Shown here one piece after another: positions 41,070 to 48,783 of a stretch of DNA of 57,417 nt. Each line of letters begins with the position of its first letter. The first letter of the stretch is position 1. The stretch comes from Halobacteriovorax sp. GTDB taxonomy: Bacteria > Bdellovibrionota > Bacteriovoracia > Bacteriovoracales > Bacteriovoracaceae. The notes beneath the pieces were generated by a model. It saw only the letters and a list, made by a program, of their open reading frames with translations, made no database searches and had not been told where the DNA came from. The position numbers and the translations under genes were made by a program. The DNA lies in contig PBIO01000010.1 of assembly GCA_002720865.1 (NCBI GenBank), positions 1 to 57,417 of the forward strand. Direction: 5' to 3'.

Positions 41070-41115
41070 TATAGATAACCCATTACCACCCGCGGGAAGT
41101 CTATAGTTGACTACT
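41070..41115 (+). promoter_or_regulatory. 5' hairpin element, copy 3
   Basis: Stem TATAGATAACCC/GGGAAGTCTATA (outer six and inner three pairs, with an unpaired middle) encloses ATTACCACCCGC, then TGACTACT at 41108. Palindrome-to-TGACTACT distance is 67 bases, as in copies 1 and 2. Confidence 0.65.
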
Positions 41116-41135
41116 ACCCTACACTGGAGGCCTTA

Positions 41136-42281
41136 ATGATAGATTTTGATAATCTCGTTAGTATTCAAATTGAAATAGACCTTAAAATTAAAAATTTTGC
41201 ACTTGAATGGTCAGAAAAGATGGACAGATTAACCATTAAAAGTGGAGAGGATGGTTTTCAGTTTGATGATTTAACACTCACTGCAAATTTTACTGATAAT
41301 GACGAAAATCTCCTTTTAGAGATCATAAATGACGGAAGTATTGCTCATATTATAACTGACCACTACAAAGGAAAGGATTTTGCTTCCCTTTTACCTGAAG
41401 GGATGAAATTCCTAAGCCCATCTAGTGAAATAGTTGTCGAGGCCGAAATAATTTCTAGTTCCGATCCACAGGCATGTTCAGAGTTAGCGATAGTCCCCAA
41501 TAAAGAAAGACTAGACGAAGCACTGGACGGATTTTTAGGAAAAGAAATCTATGATTATGGAACGATTCCTAAATCAAAAGAAGAAGCAAGAGAAGCTATT
41601 TTAGATATGGATAATCATAAGTCTGATACGAGCGATAAACTCACGACTCTTTACAAATTAGATAAGAAACTAACTGAGGCCAGAGAAGTAATTGAAGAGA
41701 AAATTAACCGTCTTAGAAGTAGGGCAAATAGGGAGTATGACCACATAGAAAAGCTCTCGGCTAAAACTCCTGAAGGTAAAATTAGAAATAAAAAATATCA
41801 AATTTTAATTTCCAAGGAGAGGCTCGATAAGCAAATCGCAAAGCTTTCAGAAATTAAAGACTCCCGCCCTAGAAGAGGAGAAGACGGTAAAAAGATTTTT
41901 AAAATCATGGACCAGGAAGAAAAGATCAAGAAGACTCAAAAACTTATTGATAGGTACGAGCTCGATCTATGGAATCTTTATCAAAAAAATCCAAATGAAG
42001 ATGATCGTATCTCCTTTAATGAGCGTTCTCATATCTGCGGAGATTGCGGAAAGTTTGCATCAGACAACGCCCTCGATCTTAGTATGGATGAGTGCGAGCA
42101 TTGTGGAAGTTTAAATTGGGCAAGCCCAAACTGGCTTACTACAGGGGGAAATGAAGGCGTTGATATTTTTCTAAAAGATGCTAAAAATTTGAAGCTCTCC
42201 CCTCTTGGCCTTCTTTTAAAATGGAAAGACTTACCTGAAGAGTTCTTCTCAATCGTTAAAGACATGGATAAATCAGCTTAA
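41136..42281 (+). CDS. Zinc-ribbon coiled-coil protein
   Basis: 381 residues. Residues about 165-275 are a Lys/Glu-rich coiled coil. Near residue 300 lies ICGDCGKFASDN followed by MDECEHCGSLNW, a CxxC...CxxC zinc ribbon. The N-terminal 120 residues are beta-prone and acidic. The sole gene of the P3 unit and preceded by hairpin copy 3. A nucleic-acid-associated role is plausible because of the ribbon, but the family is not recognised. Confidence 0.7.
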   Translation: MIDFDNLVSIQIEIDLKIKNFALEWSEKMDRLTIKSGEDGFQFDDLTLTANFTDNDENLLLEIINDGSIAHIITDHYKGKDFASLLPEGMKFLSPSSEIVVEAEIISSSDPQACSELAIVPNKERLDEALDGFLGKEIYDYGTIPKSKEEAREAILDMDNHKSDTSDKLTTLYKLDKKLTEAREVIEEKINRLRSRANREYDHIEKLSAKTPEGKIRNKKYQILISKERLDKQIAKLSEIKDSRPRRGEDGKKIFKIMDQEEKIKKTQKLIDRYELDLWNLYQKNPNEDDRISFNERSHICGDCGKFASDNALDLSMDECEHCGSLNWASPNWLTTGGNEGVDIFLKDAKNLKLSPLGLLLKWKDLPEEFFSIVKDMDKSA

Positions 42282-42313
42282 CTGTTTATCTCGACGCGAT
42301 GCTCGGGAATGGA

Positions 42314-42349
42314 TTGACACAAGAATATTACTTTTTTACCCTATTCTTG
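42314..42349 (+). promoter_or_regulatory. Promoter with inverted repeat
   Basis: TTGACA (42314-42319), 17-base spacer, TACCCT (42337-42342), overlapped by CAAGAATA (42320-42327) and TATTCTTG (42342-42349). Downstream, GAAATTT/AAATTTC arms could fold a leader hairpin before the gene at 42482. The 200-base gap 42282-42481 has no other gene. Confidence 0.5.
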
Positions 42350-42481
42350 GTTTTGAAATTTCCGGTCACTCGCGGCCCTGGCTACGGCGAAAATTTCTAA
42401 TTATTCCTAGAAAAGAATTATCAACTTTTTTTAGGCCTTCTTAATGCGAGTAAAGAAAATATGCCAAAAAGGAGTTGATGT

Positions 42482-42952
42482 ATGTATTCATCAAAAAACA
42501 CCCCTGTTAATTTAAAAAAGAAAGCTCGTCTTTTACAAACCAATTTAAAAAATGTGGATAAGGTCGATCTCACTCACTCTAGGTGCCTTGAAATTGTGTC
42601 CCACTTATTGGGTTTTCATAATTGGAGTTACGCCAAAAAAGTTTTAGGCGAAAAAGAATCTGGGGTTAATAACAAAAATGAGATTTCAACAGTGGGTGAT
42701 CTCAGAAAGGCCATTTCTGGTTTTAAAGATAGTGCTCCCCTGGACGCTCATTTTTCCTTTAAAACACTTGATTACATTCAAGATATTGAAGATGAAGAAA
42801 CTGAGAGGTTTCAAGAGTTTTCAGTAAACATAGATGAATTTAGTGATAATAGTTTTGTTTCACTGAAGTTAAAGTTAGAGCATGAAAGTTGTTCTATAGA
42901 ACCCGGGGCCAGGATAGAAAACCTGAAGGCCGTATTAAGAAGATTCGATTAG
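42482..42952 (+). CDS. Protein with LGFxNW-type N-terminal motif
   Basis: 156 residues. Residues 28-55 contain DLTHSRCLEIVSHLLGFHNW, close to the HS..LE.VA..LGFRNW stretch at the N-terminus of many small bacterial proteins annotated as glyoxalase-superfamily-like. The rest is mixed. AAGGAG precedes the ATG at good spacing. Function unknown; the motif is the only handle. Confidence 0.6.
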   Translation: MYSSKNTPVNLKKKARLLQTNLKNVDKVDLTHSRCLEIVSHLLGFHNWSYAKKVLGEKESGVNNKNEISTVGDLRKAISGFKDSAPLDAHFSFKTLDYIQDIEDEETERFQEFSVNIDEFSDNSFVSLKLKLEHESCSIEPGARIENLKAVLRRFD

Positions 42953-42960
42953 AGGTAAAT

Positions 42961-43467
42961 ATGAGTGATCTTCCAGACGAGGAAATTAAGAAACTTGTAT
43001 CTTCAATTTGTAGAAGGATTAACTCTCTAGAAGAAATAGAGGACCTTAAAAAACTGAACAAAACATGCAAATTGATATGCTCTGACTACGAGAGCCTTAT
43101 TGAGAGAGAGTTTATTACACCCGATTTTAATTTGTTCGATGTTCAAACTGGCTATCACAAGGATGCAAGCTTATTGATCTATCCGTTGGGTTTTAGCGAC
43201 TATTTCGGGGGTGGCCTTGGCCACACCCTTTTGAATATTTTTAACAACGGAAGCAATGATGGAAATAGCGAGTCGATGGATCAGAACAATAGAGGTCTAA
43301 TCATTGACTCCTTTTCCTGTTTAAAATCTCTAAAAGAGTTCGCCCAATCAAAGAACGTGGTTTTATTTGAGCGTCTAAAGGCCCTAGATAAGGATTTTAA
43401 GTCGTATTTCGAGAGTATGGACGCACTTCCATACATGGACCTTAATTCGTTTCTATACGATGATTAA
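42961..43467 (+). CDS. Small cytoplasmic protein
   Basis: 168 residues from ATG 42961, which follows AGAGGTAAAT; a longer frame from 42889 overlaps the preceding gene. Mixed helical; a Gly/Asn-rich loop (about 95-125). Not recognised. Confidence 0.6.
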   Translation: MSDLPDEEIKKLVSSICRRINSLEEIEDLKKLNKTCKLICSDYESLIEREFITPDFNLFDVQTGYHKDASLLIYPLGFSDYFGGGLGHTLLNIFNNGSNDGNSESMDQNNRGLIIDSFSCLKSLKEFAQSKNVVLFERLKALDKDFKSYFESMDALPYMDLNSFLYDD

Positions 43468-43507
43468 GACCTGTTAAATGTCTGTTTTCTTATTAAACTT
43501 CTGTGAA

Positions 43508-43536
43508 TTGGCTTGATTAAACAGCTCAAGTATTCT
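43508..43536 (+). promoter_or_regulatory. Promoter of 43576 gene
   Basis: TTGGCT (43508-43513), 17 bases, TATTCT (43531-43536). Short inverted repeat CTTGA (43512-43516)/TCAAG (43526-43530) fills the spacer. Confidence 0.45.
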
Positions 43537-43575
43537 CGAGTATCGACCGATAGTTTATCTGAATAGGAGATATTT

Positions 43576-44268
43576 ATGAGTTCAAATTTTATCGGCGACA
43601 CCGATTTAGATTTTCAATGTAAAAGCTGTGATGCTGAAGTGACAACTGTTGTTGAGGAATCAAAAGGTAAGCTCGAATTAACCTGTCCCGAATGCAACGC
43701 TCTCAACGTGTTTTCTTTTGAAATAATCCAAAGAGATCCCGAGATTGTTATTAAAGACCATACTTTTAAAGCGGTAGAAGAGGTGGTCGAAGATATTGAA
43801 AAAATTCTCGATACCCCCCTGATTTTTACTTATGGATCAGCTGTAGCTCCTGAAGAAGTATTTTCTGATTATTGGGAAGGACTAGGAGAAGAAGAGCAAG
43901 GTAATTTTACTAATCCTCACTTTTTTCTCGGCGAGTCCTATTCGCTATTGGGATTTCTCCATAGGCAATATAGAGACAAAATTAAATTCATTGGAAACGT
44001 GGTTGATAAACTCGAAGAGTACGCTGAAACTTCTATTGTTGTAGGATTTAAGGATGGAACCGTTTTGGAATTTAATGAAGTCTGGGACAATAGAAATCGA
44101 GTAACCTTTTTCTCATATAAAGATGCAACTGCTTCGTCTAGTAATAATCAAAAAGATATTGAAAAGACCGCGGAAATCTACAAGTTAAAGCAATACAGTC
44201 TTGAGATTAGAGAAGGAAAAAGAGAGCCTGACGAAGAGTATTACGAACTTCTCGCTAAAGTTTCATAA
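43576..44268 (+). CDS. Zinc-ribbon protein of unknown function
   Basis: 230 residues. An N-terminal CKSC (about 15-18) and CPEC (about 36-39) form a zinc ribbon. The rest is acidic and helical-beta mixed. AGGAGATATTT precedes the ATG. It converges on the minus-strand HTH gene with 22 bases between. Not recognised beyond the ribbon. Confidence 0.65.
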   Translation: MSSNFIGDTDLDFQCKSCDAEVTTVVEESKGKLELTCPECNALNVFSFEIIQRDPEIVIKDHTFKAVEEVVEDIEKILDTPLIFTYGSAVAPEEVFSDYWEGLGEEEQGNFTNPHFFLGESYSLLGFLHRQYRDKIKFIGNVVDKLEEYAETSIVVGFKDGTVLEFNEVWDNRNRVTFFSYKDATASSSNNQKDIEKTAEIYKLKQYSLEIREGKREPDEEYYELLAKVS

Positions 44269-44290
44269 TAGATAAGAAATGCAGACGGTG

Positions 44291-45100
44291 CTAGTAGCCC
44301 ATTAGTTTTTCTTCAGTGATACCCAATCTGGCGAGTATTTTTAACTTTGTGATGTTTAATATTCGCTCAACTTCATTGTTTTCAATTCGACTGATAGTTT
44401 TTCTGTCTATTCCAGGAAAATCATCTTGATTTACACCAAGAATTGCCCTGGCCCTAAATAGACATGCCCCAAATGTCTTATCCTCTTTCTTTCTTTGCTT
44501 GTTCAATCTTTTTCTATAATCCGGATCTCTTGGGTATAGAATGTTATAGGCAGAAGCCTCATAGTCACCAAGTTGGACACTGAGTCCTCCATCAATAACT
44601 TTGAATTTAGAAAAATCTGGCGAGTTTACAGCATTACTTTTAAAGAATGAAAAAGGAAGCTTAATCATTCCAAAATTTCCACGATATAGAGTTAAAACCT
44701 TGTGTTCCTGGTTAACCTCTCCTCCGATGATATAATCCTGTGGGTATTCTGTTTTTCTAATCTCATTAATTTCTTCAATATCCAAATCTGTTTTAGTATC
44801 CAGATAAATTACCAATTGAAAAATAGGTTCTAGCTCACTTCTTAGTTCAAAGCTATCTTTCAGTTTTTTTACAAGTAAAACATACTCTTTAAATTGATTT
44901 TGAACTTTTATATCGCTCTCAAGAATTTCTTTATAAGTCTTTTTAACTATAGTGTTACTCTGGGCCCATAATGAGTTGATTGATTTAGATTTAGCTTGGT
45001 TAGTTTTAATGTCCCCATAATGAATTTTTCCCCTCCTTTGTGAGGGTGGTAATTCATTTAGATTTTGATCTGTAATTTCTAAAGTCTCTTGTAACGACAT
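44291..45100 (-). CDS. DUF2442-like/HTH antitoxin-type regulator
   Basis: 269 residues. N-terminal 140 residues helical. FSKFKVIDGGLSVQLGDYEA followed by YNILYPRD (about 168-198) resembles the DUF2442 core. Residues about 208-265 (CLFRARAILGVNQDDF, GIDRKTISRIENNE) are an Xre-type HTH. DUF2442 proteins are often adjacent to DUF4160 ones in toxin-antitoxin-like pairs, and the upstream partner 45109-45483 fits. It would then bind the operon promoter, where AAATGTC arms flank the -10. Assignments by eye. Confidence 0.55.
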   Translation of the reverse strand: MSLQETLEITDQNLNELPPSQRRGKIHYGDIKTNQAKSKSINSLWAQSNTIVKKTYKEILESDIKVQNQFKEYVLLVKKLKDSFELRSELEPIFQLVIYLDTKTDLDIEEINEIRKTEYPQDYIIGGEVNQEHKVLTLYRGNFGMIKLPFSFFKSNAVNSPDFSKFKVIDGGLSVQLGDYEASAYNILYPRDPDYRKRLNKQRKKEDKTFGACLFRARAILGVNQDDFPGIDRKTISRIENNEVERILNITKLKILARLGITEEKLMGY

Positions 45101-45108
45101 TGTCTATC

Positions 45109-45483
45109 TCACTTTTTCTTTTTTGGTTTCTTGATTTTAACTACAACCTTCTTCTCTTTTGCCTCTTTCCCCTCTTCTTTATCATCTTCATTCTCTGGCA
45201 GAGGGTTATTGGGGTACATTTCATTCCACTTTTTATATATTTCTTTCTTCTTATTTTTAACCTCTTCTACAAACTCAGGTGGCAAATCCTTTTTAGGGGG
45301 ACTCGTATCCATTATTTCAAAAGTTCTTAAATTGATTCTCCACTGCTTTGGTTTCCCACCCCTTTGTTGCCTGATAATTGTTATATGCGGATCCTCGTAC
45401 GGGGGTTCGTTATCGTAAATTTTAACTTTCCACTTTGGATCCTTACTGTACTTCTTCGGATTATTAAATTTTGCAGGTGCCAC
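45109..45483 (-). CDS. DUF4160-like toxin candidate
   Basis: 124 residues from a GTG served by GAAGGG. The stretch DPHITI, then RINLRTFEIMDTS and a helix KKKEIYKKWNEMY match the DUF4160 outline (PHFHV..., D.ETGE..., helix with W). The C-terminus is a Lys/Glu-rich tail of about 40 residues not usual for that family. Eight bases separate it from the HTH gene, and it is the first gene of the pair. Toxin activity is inferred from the pairing only. Confidence 0.5.
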   Translation of the reverse strand: MAPAKFNNPKKYSKDPKWKVKIYDNEPPYEDPHITIIRQQRGGKPKQWRINLRTFEIMDTSPPKKDLPPEFVEEVKNKKKEIYKKWNEMYPNNPLPENEDDKEEGKEAKEKKVVVKIKKPKKKK

Positions 45484-45497
45484 ATAATTCCCTTCTT

Positions 45498-45537
45498 TAA
45501 ATGTCTCATTTGATTATATCACCAAAAGGGACATTTA
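45498..45537 (-). promoter_or_regulatory. TA-type autoregulated promoter
   Basis: On the minus strand TATAAT (45513-45518) lies between inverted arms TAAATGTC (45498-45505) and GACATTTA (45530-45537). A repressor dimer on those arms would cover the -10. A third related half-site (AAATGCC) lies at about 45578. Confidence 0.55.
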
Positions 45538-45624
45538 ACTAATCGGAGAAGGGGTTTTTTTCTTTAATAATTAGTCCTAAATGCCTGAAATCAAACAAGT
45601 AGAATAATTTTCTTCTGGCCTCGG

Positions 45625-45650
45625 GCGTAAGTTATGCGTAAGTATAAAAT
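45625..45650 (+). promoter_or_regulatory. umuD upstream direct repeats
   Basis: GCGTAAGT occurs twice (45625-45632 and 45636-45643) with TATAAAAT right behind, abutting the umuD ATG. It resembles a promoter whose -10 reaches the start codon. It is not a match to the Bdellovibrio LexA box (TTACN3GTAA) as I know it. Confidence 0.4.
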
Positions 45651-46049
45651 ATGGACTCAAGAGAATTGCACAAAAATGAAATCGTTCTACCTTCAGCAAG
45701 CTGCGGAATTTTCGGGTTAGGAGAAGATTATCAAGTAGAACCCTACCTACTAGATGAAATATTCGAGACCGGTAAGCCACATATTATGGACCTCAGGGCG
45801 ACGGGCGATTCTATGGCCTCGATCATTTTACCAGGAGACACCTTGAGAATTTCGAGAAAGGCAGAAATTAAAAGCGGATCCATTGTCGTGGCCGTATGGG
45901 AGGGAAAGTTTATCTGCAAATATTACTTTCGTAGAAACGATGCTCATTATCTTGTTTCGGCCAATAAGAAATATTCCGACCTAAGAATTAATAAATTTTC
46001 ACTAGAAACAATTTTTAAGGTTGTGGCGCAATTTAGGTTTCACACATGA
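45651..46049 (+). CDS. umuD: UmuD-like S24 autoprotease subunit
   Basis: 132 residues. Cys18-Gly19 (ASCGIFG) is the UmuD/LexA self-cleavage site; GDSM gives catalytic Ser54, and CKYYF the catalytic Lys90, the standard S24 pair. RecA-stimulated self-cleavage would make UmuD', which activates UmuC as DNA polymerase V. No Shine-Dalgarno precedes the ATG; the TATAAAAT directly upstream raises the chance of a leaderless mRNA or a later start (TTG 45666). Overlaps umuC by ATGA. Confidence 0.9.
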   Translation: MDSRELHKNEIVLPSASCGIFGLGEDYQVEPYLLDEIFETGKPHIMDLRATGDSMASIILPGDTLRISRKAEIKSGSIVVAVWEGKFICKYYFRRNDAHYLVSANKKYSDLRINKFSLETIFKVVAQFRFHT

Positions 46050-47326
46050 GTAGCAATTCAAAACCTTATGTGATTTTAATTGATGGAGATTCTTTCTTTT
46101 GGAGTTGTGAGCTCATTTTTAGACCGGATCTTATTGGAAAACCAGGTATTATTCTTTCTAACAATGACGGATGCGCAGTCTCAAGAAATAGGTTGGCCAA
46201 AAAATTGGGAATAGCCATGGGGGATCCCTATTTTAAGATCCGCAACCTTTGTGAAGAAAATGGCGTTATCGCATTTTCTAGTAACTTTGAGCTCTATCTC
46301 GATATTTCTAGAAGATTTAAACAGATTTTAAAAGAAGAGGTGGGAGGTATAGAAGATTATTCAGTAGATGAATCATTCGCTAGTTGGAATATAAGAATGG
46401 ACCTTAAAAAGTTTGCTAAACACCTGAGGTTCAGGCTTTTGCGAGAAGTGGGGATCCCCACGACTGTTAGTATTGCACCATCAAAAGTTTTGGCAAAGGT
46501 CGGATCCAGGATCGGGAAAAACGATCCTAAAATGGAAGGTGTTATGTTTTTCCATTCTCACATAGAAGCAGACAGCTATTTAAAAGAAATATCTGTCGAT
46601 AAACTTTGGGGAATTGGAAGAGGACGCCATTTACAACTCAGATGCCTCGGAGTTCATTCGGCTTATGATTTAAAGTATTATGACAACACTAAGCTTTTAA
46701 GAAAGAATTTAACAAAAGCTGTAGTTCAAATTAGGGATGAGTTGCACGGTATCGAGTGTTTTCCTGTAACTGAAATTCCCGAAAAGAAAAAAGAAATTAT
46801 GAGCACCAGGACATTTTTTAGATCTGTTTATACGAAGTTCGAGCTGGCGAGAGCACTTTCAGACCATATTAGTGACGCCAGTGCCGAACTAAGGTTACAG
46901 GGATCTGTGGCAAAAGAGGTTACCATCTATCTTTCTTCAAATAGACACAGAGATGGAATCGAGCAATATAGTTTTAAAAAATCAATGAGGATCGGATCAG
47001 CTACCGACAATACATTTCGGCTGATTGAATTGGCCCTTAGTATGCTCGAGCTCGGCTTTAAGAACGGAATCGAATATAAAAGAAGTGGAATTAAGCTCTC
47101 TCAACTGGAAGATAATTACGAATATACCTTGAGTTTGTTTGATCCTATAGAATCTGAAAAAGTTTCAAAACTTATTACAGCCATGGATATTATTAATTCT
47201 CGGTTCGGAAAAAGAAAAGTCCGGTCACTTTCATGTAGCACTGATAATTTGACATGGAAGATGAATCGATCAAATCTCTCCCCTGCATACACAACAAATT
47301 TTAACGAGTTGCCCATCTGTGGCTGA
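46046..47326 (+). CDS. umuC: UmuC-like Y-family DNA polymerase
   Basis: 426 residues. Catalytic carboxylates: Asp13 in LIDGDSFFWSCE and Asp108-Glu109 in YSVDESFASW. VGIPTTVSIAPSKVLAKV and DKLWGIGRG (thumb HhH region) follow in order, and the C-terminus carries the typical SPAYTTNFNELP end. It is the catalytic subunit of an error-prone, lesion-bypass polymerase. Plasmid umuDC loci raise mutagenesis and help the element survive damaged DNA. Length is normal (422 in E. coli). Confidence 0.95.
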   Translation: MSSNSKPYVILIDGDSFFWSCELIFRPDLIGKPGIILSNNDGCAVSRNRLAKKLGIAMGDPYFKIRNLCEENGVIAFSSNFELYLDISRRFKQILKEEVGGIEDYSVDESFASWNIRMDLKKFAKHLRFRLLREVGIPTTVSIAPSKVLAKVGSRIGKNDPKMEGVMFFHSHIEADSYLKEISVDKLWGIGRGRHLQLRCLGVHSAYDLKYYDNTKLLRKNLTKAVVQIRDELHGIECFPVTEIPEKKKEIMSTRTFFRSVYTKFELARALSDHISDASAELRLQGSVAKEVTIYLSSNRHRDGIEQYSFKKSMRIGSATDNTFRLIELALSMLELGFKNGIEYKRSGIKLSQLEDNYEYTLSLFDPIESEKVSKLITAMDIINSRFGKRKVRSLSCSTDNLTWKMNRSNLSPAYTTNFNELPICG

Positions 47327-47439
47327 TCCGCTCGACAACTTTTTATGCTCCTATCAAGTGATTTAAAGACGTTGTATTTTCCAAAATAGCGATCACCTCG
47401 GAATCTTCTCTTTTTTAGGGACTCATCTATTCTGAAGAA

Positions 47440-48225
47440 ATGAAAAGAATAATAATTTCCTTTTTGTTCCCCCTATTTTTAGTTTCGTGTATCGAAACCG
47501 GAGAACTATTAGGAGAAGTTACAGTTAGGGGCGGGAGTTCAAGCGGAGGTGGAGCCGTAGTAACTGTTTCAGAAAGTCTTGTGATCTCTCTCGATGATGA
47601 TCTTGACGACTTAGAAACTTCTTCATCCCCCAATCCGTATGACTATATGAGTGATGGAGAGGGATACCTTCATGCCCCGGCCGAACCAGACACACTATTT
47701 TGTGGTTACTGGGAAACAATACAAGATGATTTCACCTATTGTGTCTTTAGGTTTGAACTACCAAAGGATATTCCTGGTAACGCTACAATAACGTCAGCTA
47801 GTTTTTCTGTAAGAGGGAAAGGACATGTTACAGCTGGCACAGGTAACTGGGTACAGGGGACAGACTATTTAGAAATTTTTGCAAACAATACAGATAATAG
47901 TTCAACTTTACTTAACTATAGCGACGTAGAGGCCGTGTCCGGGAGTAGGACTTCAGCAATTCGCTGGCCGTCTTCTGGAGGATTAAACTGGCTCGATGGC
48001 CAGATGACAAGTCCAAGTCTTGTATCAATAATCAACGAGCTAAAAACAAATCACAATGGACTTTTAAGTGGAAGTGGGATCACCTTATGGGTTGCATCAC
48101 ACCAGGACTATAAAATTAAGGCCGGATTAGATGATAAAGAAATCAAAATAGCAGATTATGGTCACGCTGAATTTAACACCACCCTGACAATCGAGTATCA
48201 CTACGAGAAGGTAATATCACCCTAG
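47440..48225 (+). CDS. DNRLRE/CBM96-like lipoprotein
   Basis: 261 residues. Lipobox LVSC (Cys17). After a Gly/Ser linker comes CVFRFELPKDIPGNATITSA followed by SFSVRGKG, the FRFDLS.IP.GATI.SA pattern of DNRLRE/CBM96-like beta-sandwich modules found on many secreted proteins that bind polysaccharide or other ligands. It may be surface exposed. A TAGCGAT sequence lies about 53 bases before the ATG. The last four bases overlap the converging gene. Confidence 0.62.
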   Translation: MKRIIISFLFPLFLVSCIETGELLGEVTVRGGSSSGGGAVVTVSESLVISLDDDLDDLETSSSPNPYDYMSDGEGYLHAPAEPDTLFCGYWETIQDDFTYCVFRFELPKDIPGNATITSASFSVRGKGHVTAGTGNWVQGTDYLEIFANNTDNSSTLLNYSDVEAVSGSRTSAIRWPSSGGLNWLDGQMTSPSLVSIINELKTNHNGLLSGSGITLWVASHQDYKIKAGLDDKEIKIADYGHAEFNTTLTIEYHYEKVISP

Positions 48226-48500
48226 GCGGCCTCATCGAATTTTTTATCCCAGTTAAGATCCTCATCACATGCTTCATAACAGTCACATAAGAACCACCAC
48301 TCCACGAGGGCCCAAAGTCTTTCGTGGGATTCAAGCATAACCGGCTTTCTGTGAATGCAGTTTTTAATCTGATTTTTTAGATTCAAAAGAGGTTCAGAAT
48401 ACTCAGGGAGCTCCATCATTTCAGGGTTCATTTGTTCGTAAGCTTCGAGTTTTCTCAAAACTAATTTGTTAAGCTCTACAATGTTTCTTAAGTCGCTCAC
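48222..48500 (-). CDS. Small cytoplasmic protein
   Basis: 92 residues from GTG 48500 with AAGGGGG upstream. Helical, with Cys at NCIH, LCDCYEACDE. No signal peptide. It diverges from the 48784 gene; motif C of TTTAGCGATTGG lies in the shared upstream region. Not recognised. Confidence 0.6.
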   Translation of the reverse strand: MSDLRNIVELNKLVLRKLEAYEQMNPEMMELPEYSEPLLNLKNQIKNCIHRKPVMLESHERLWALVEWWFLCDCYEACDEDLNWDKKFDEAA

Positions 48501-48783
48501 GCTTCCCCCTTAAGAACATATCGAATTAGTAAGAAAAAACTAAAATTTGTTTGAGTCGAAAACCTCTAAATGGTTGAATTTCAGAAACGGCCCAATCGCT
48601 AAAAAAACAATTAGATAGCCCCCTCTTTTAGTTGGCACCGTCCAGTTGACGTTTTAGCGACTGTAGAGAATGTAACAAGTTGATTTTAAAGAGATTCTTA
48701 TGAGAGTCGGATTAATTTTTCTTTATTTTTGGGTCAGGGCGTAAAATATTGAAATTAATAGTATTTCAGCCGAAGAGTACAGT
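48501..48783. promoter_or_regulatory. Divergent region with inverted TTTTAGCGAYTG pair
   Basis: No gene in this 283-base gap. TTTTAGCGATTGGG points left (48591-48604) and TTTTAGCGACTG points right (48652-48663), one facing each diverging gene. This symmetric arrangement supports the motif as a promoter-associated element. Confidence 0.5.

Noticed and set aside
45601-45650. LexA box before umuD
   Set aside because: Neither the TTACN3GTAA form reported for Bdellovibrio nor the enterobacterial or Gram-positive forms fit; the sequence is a direct repeat, not a palindrome.
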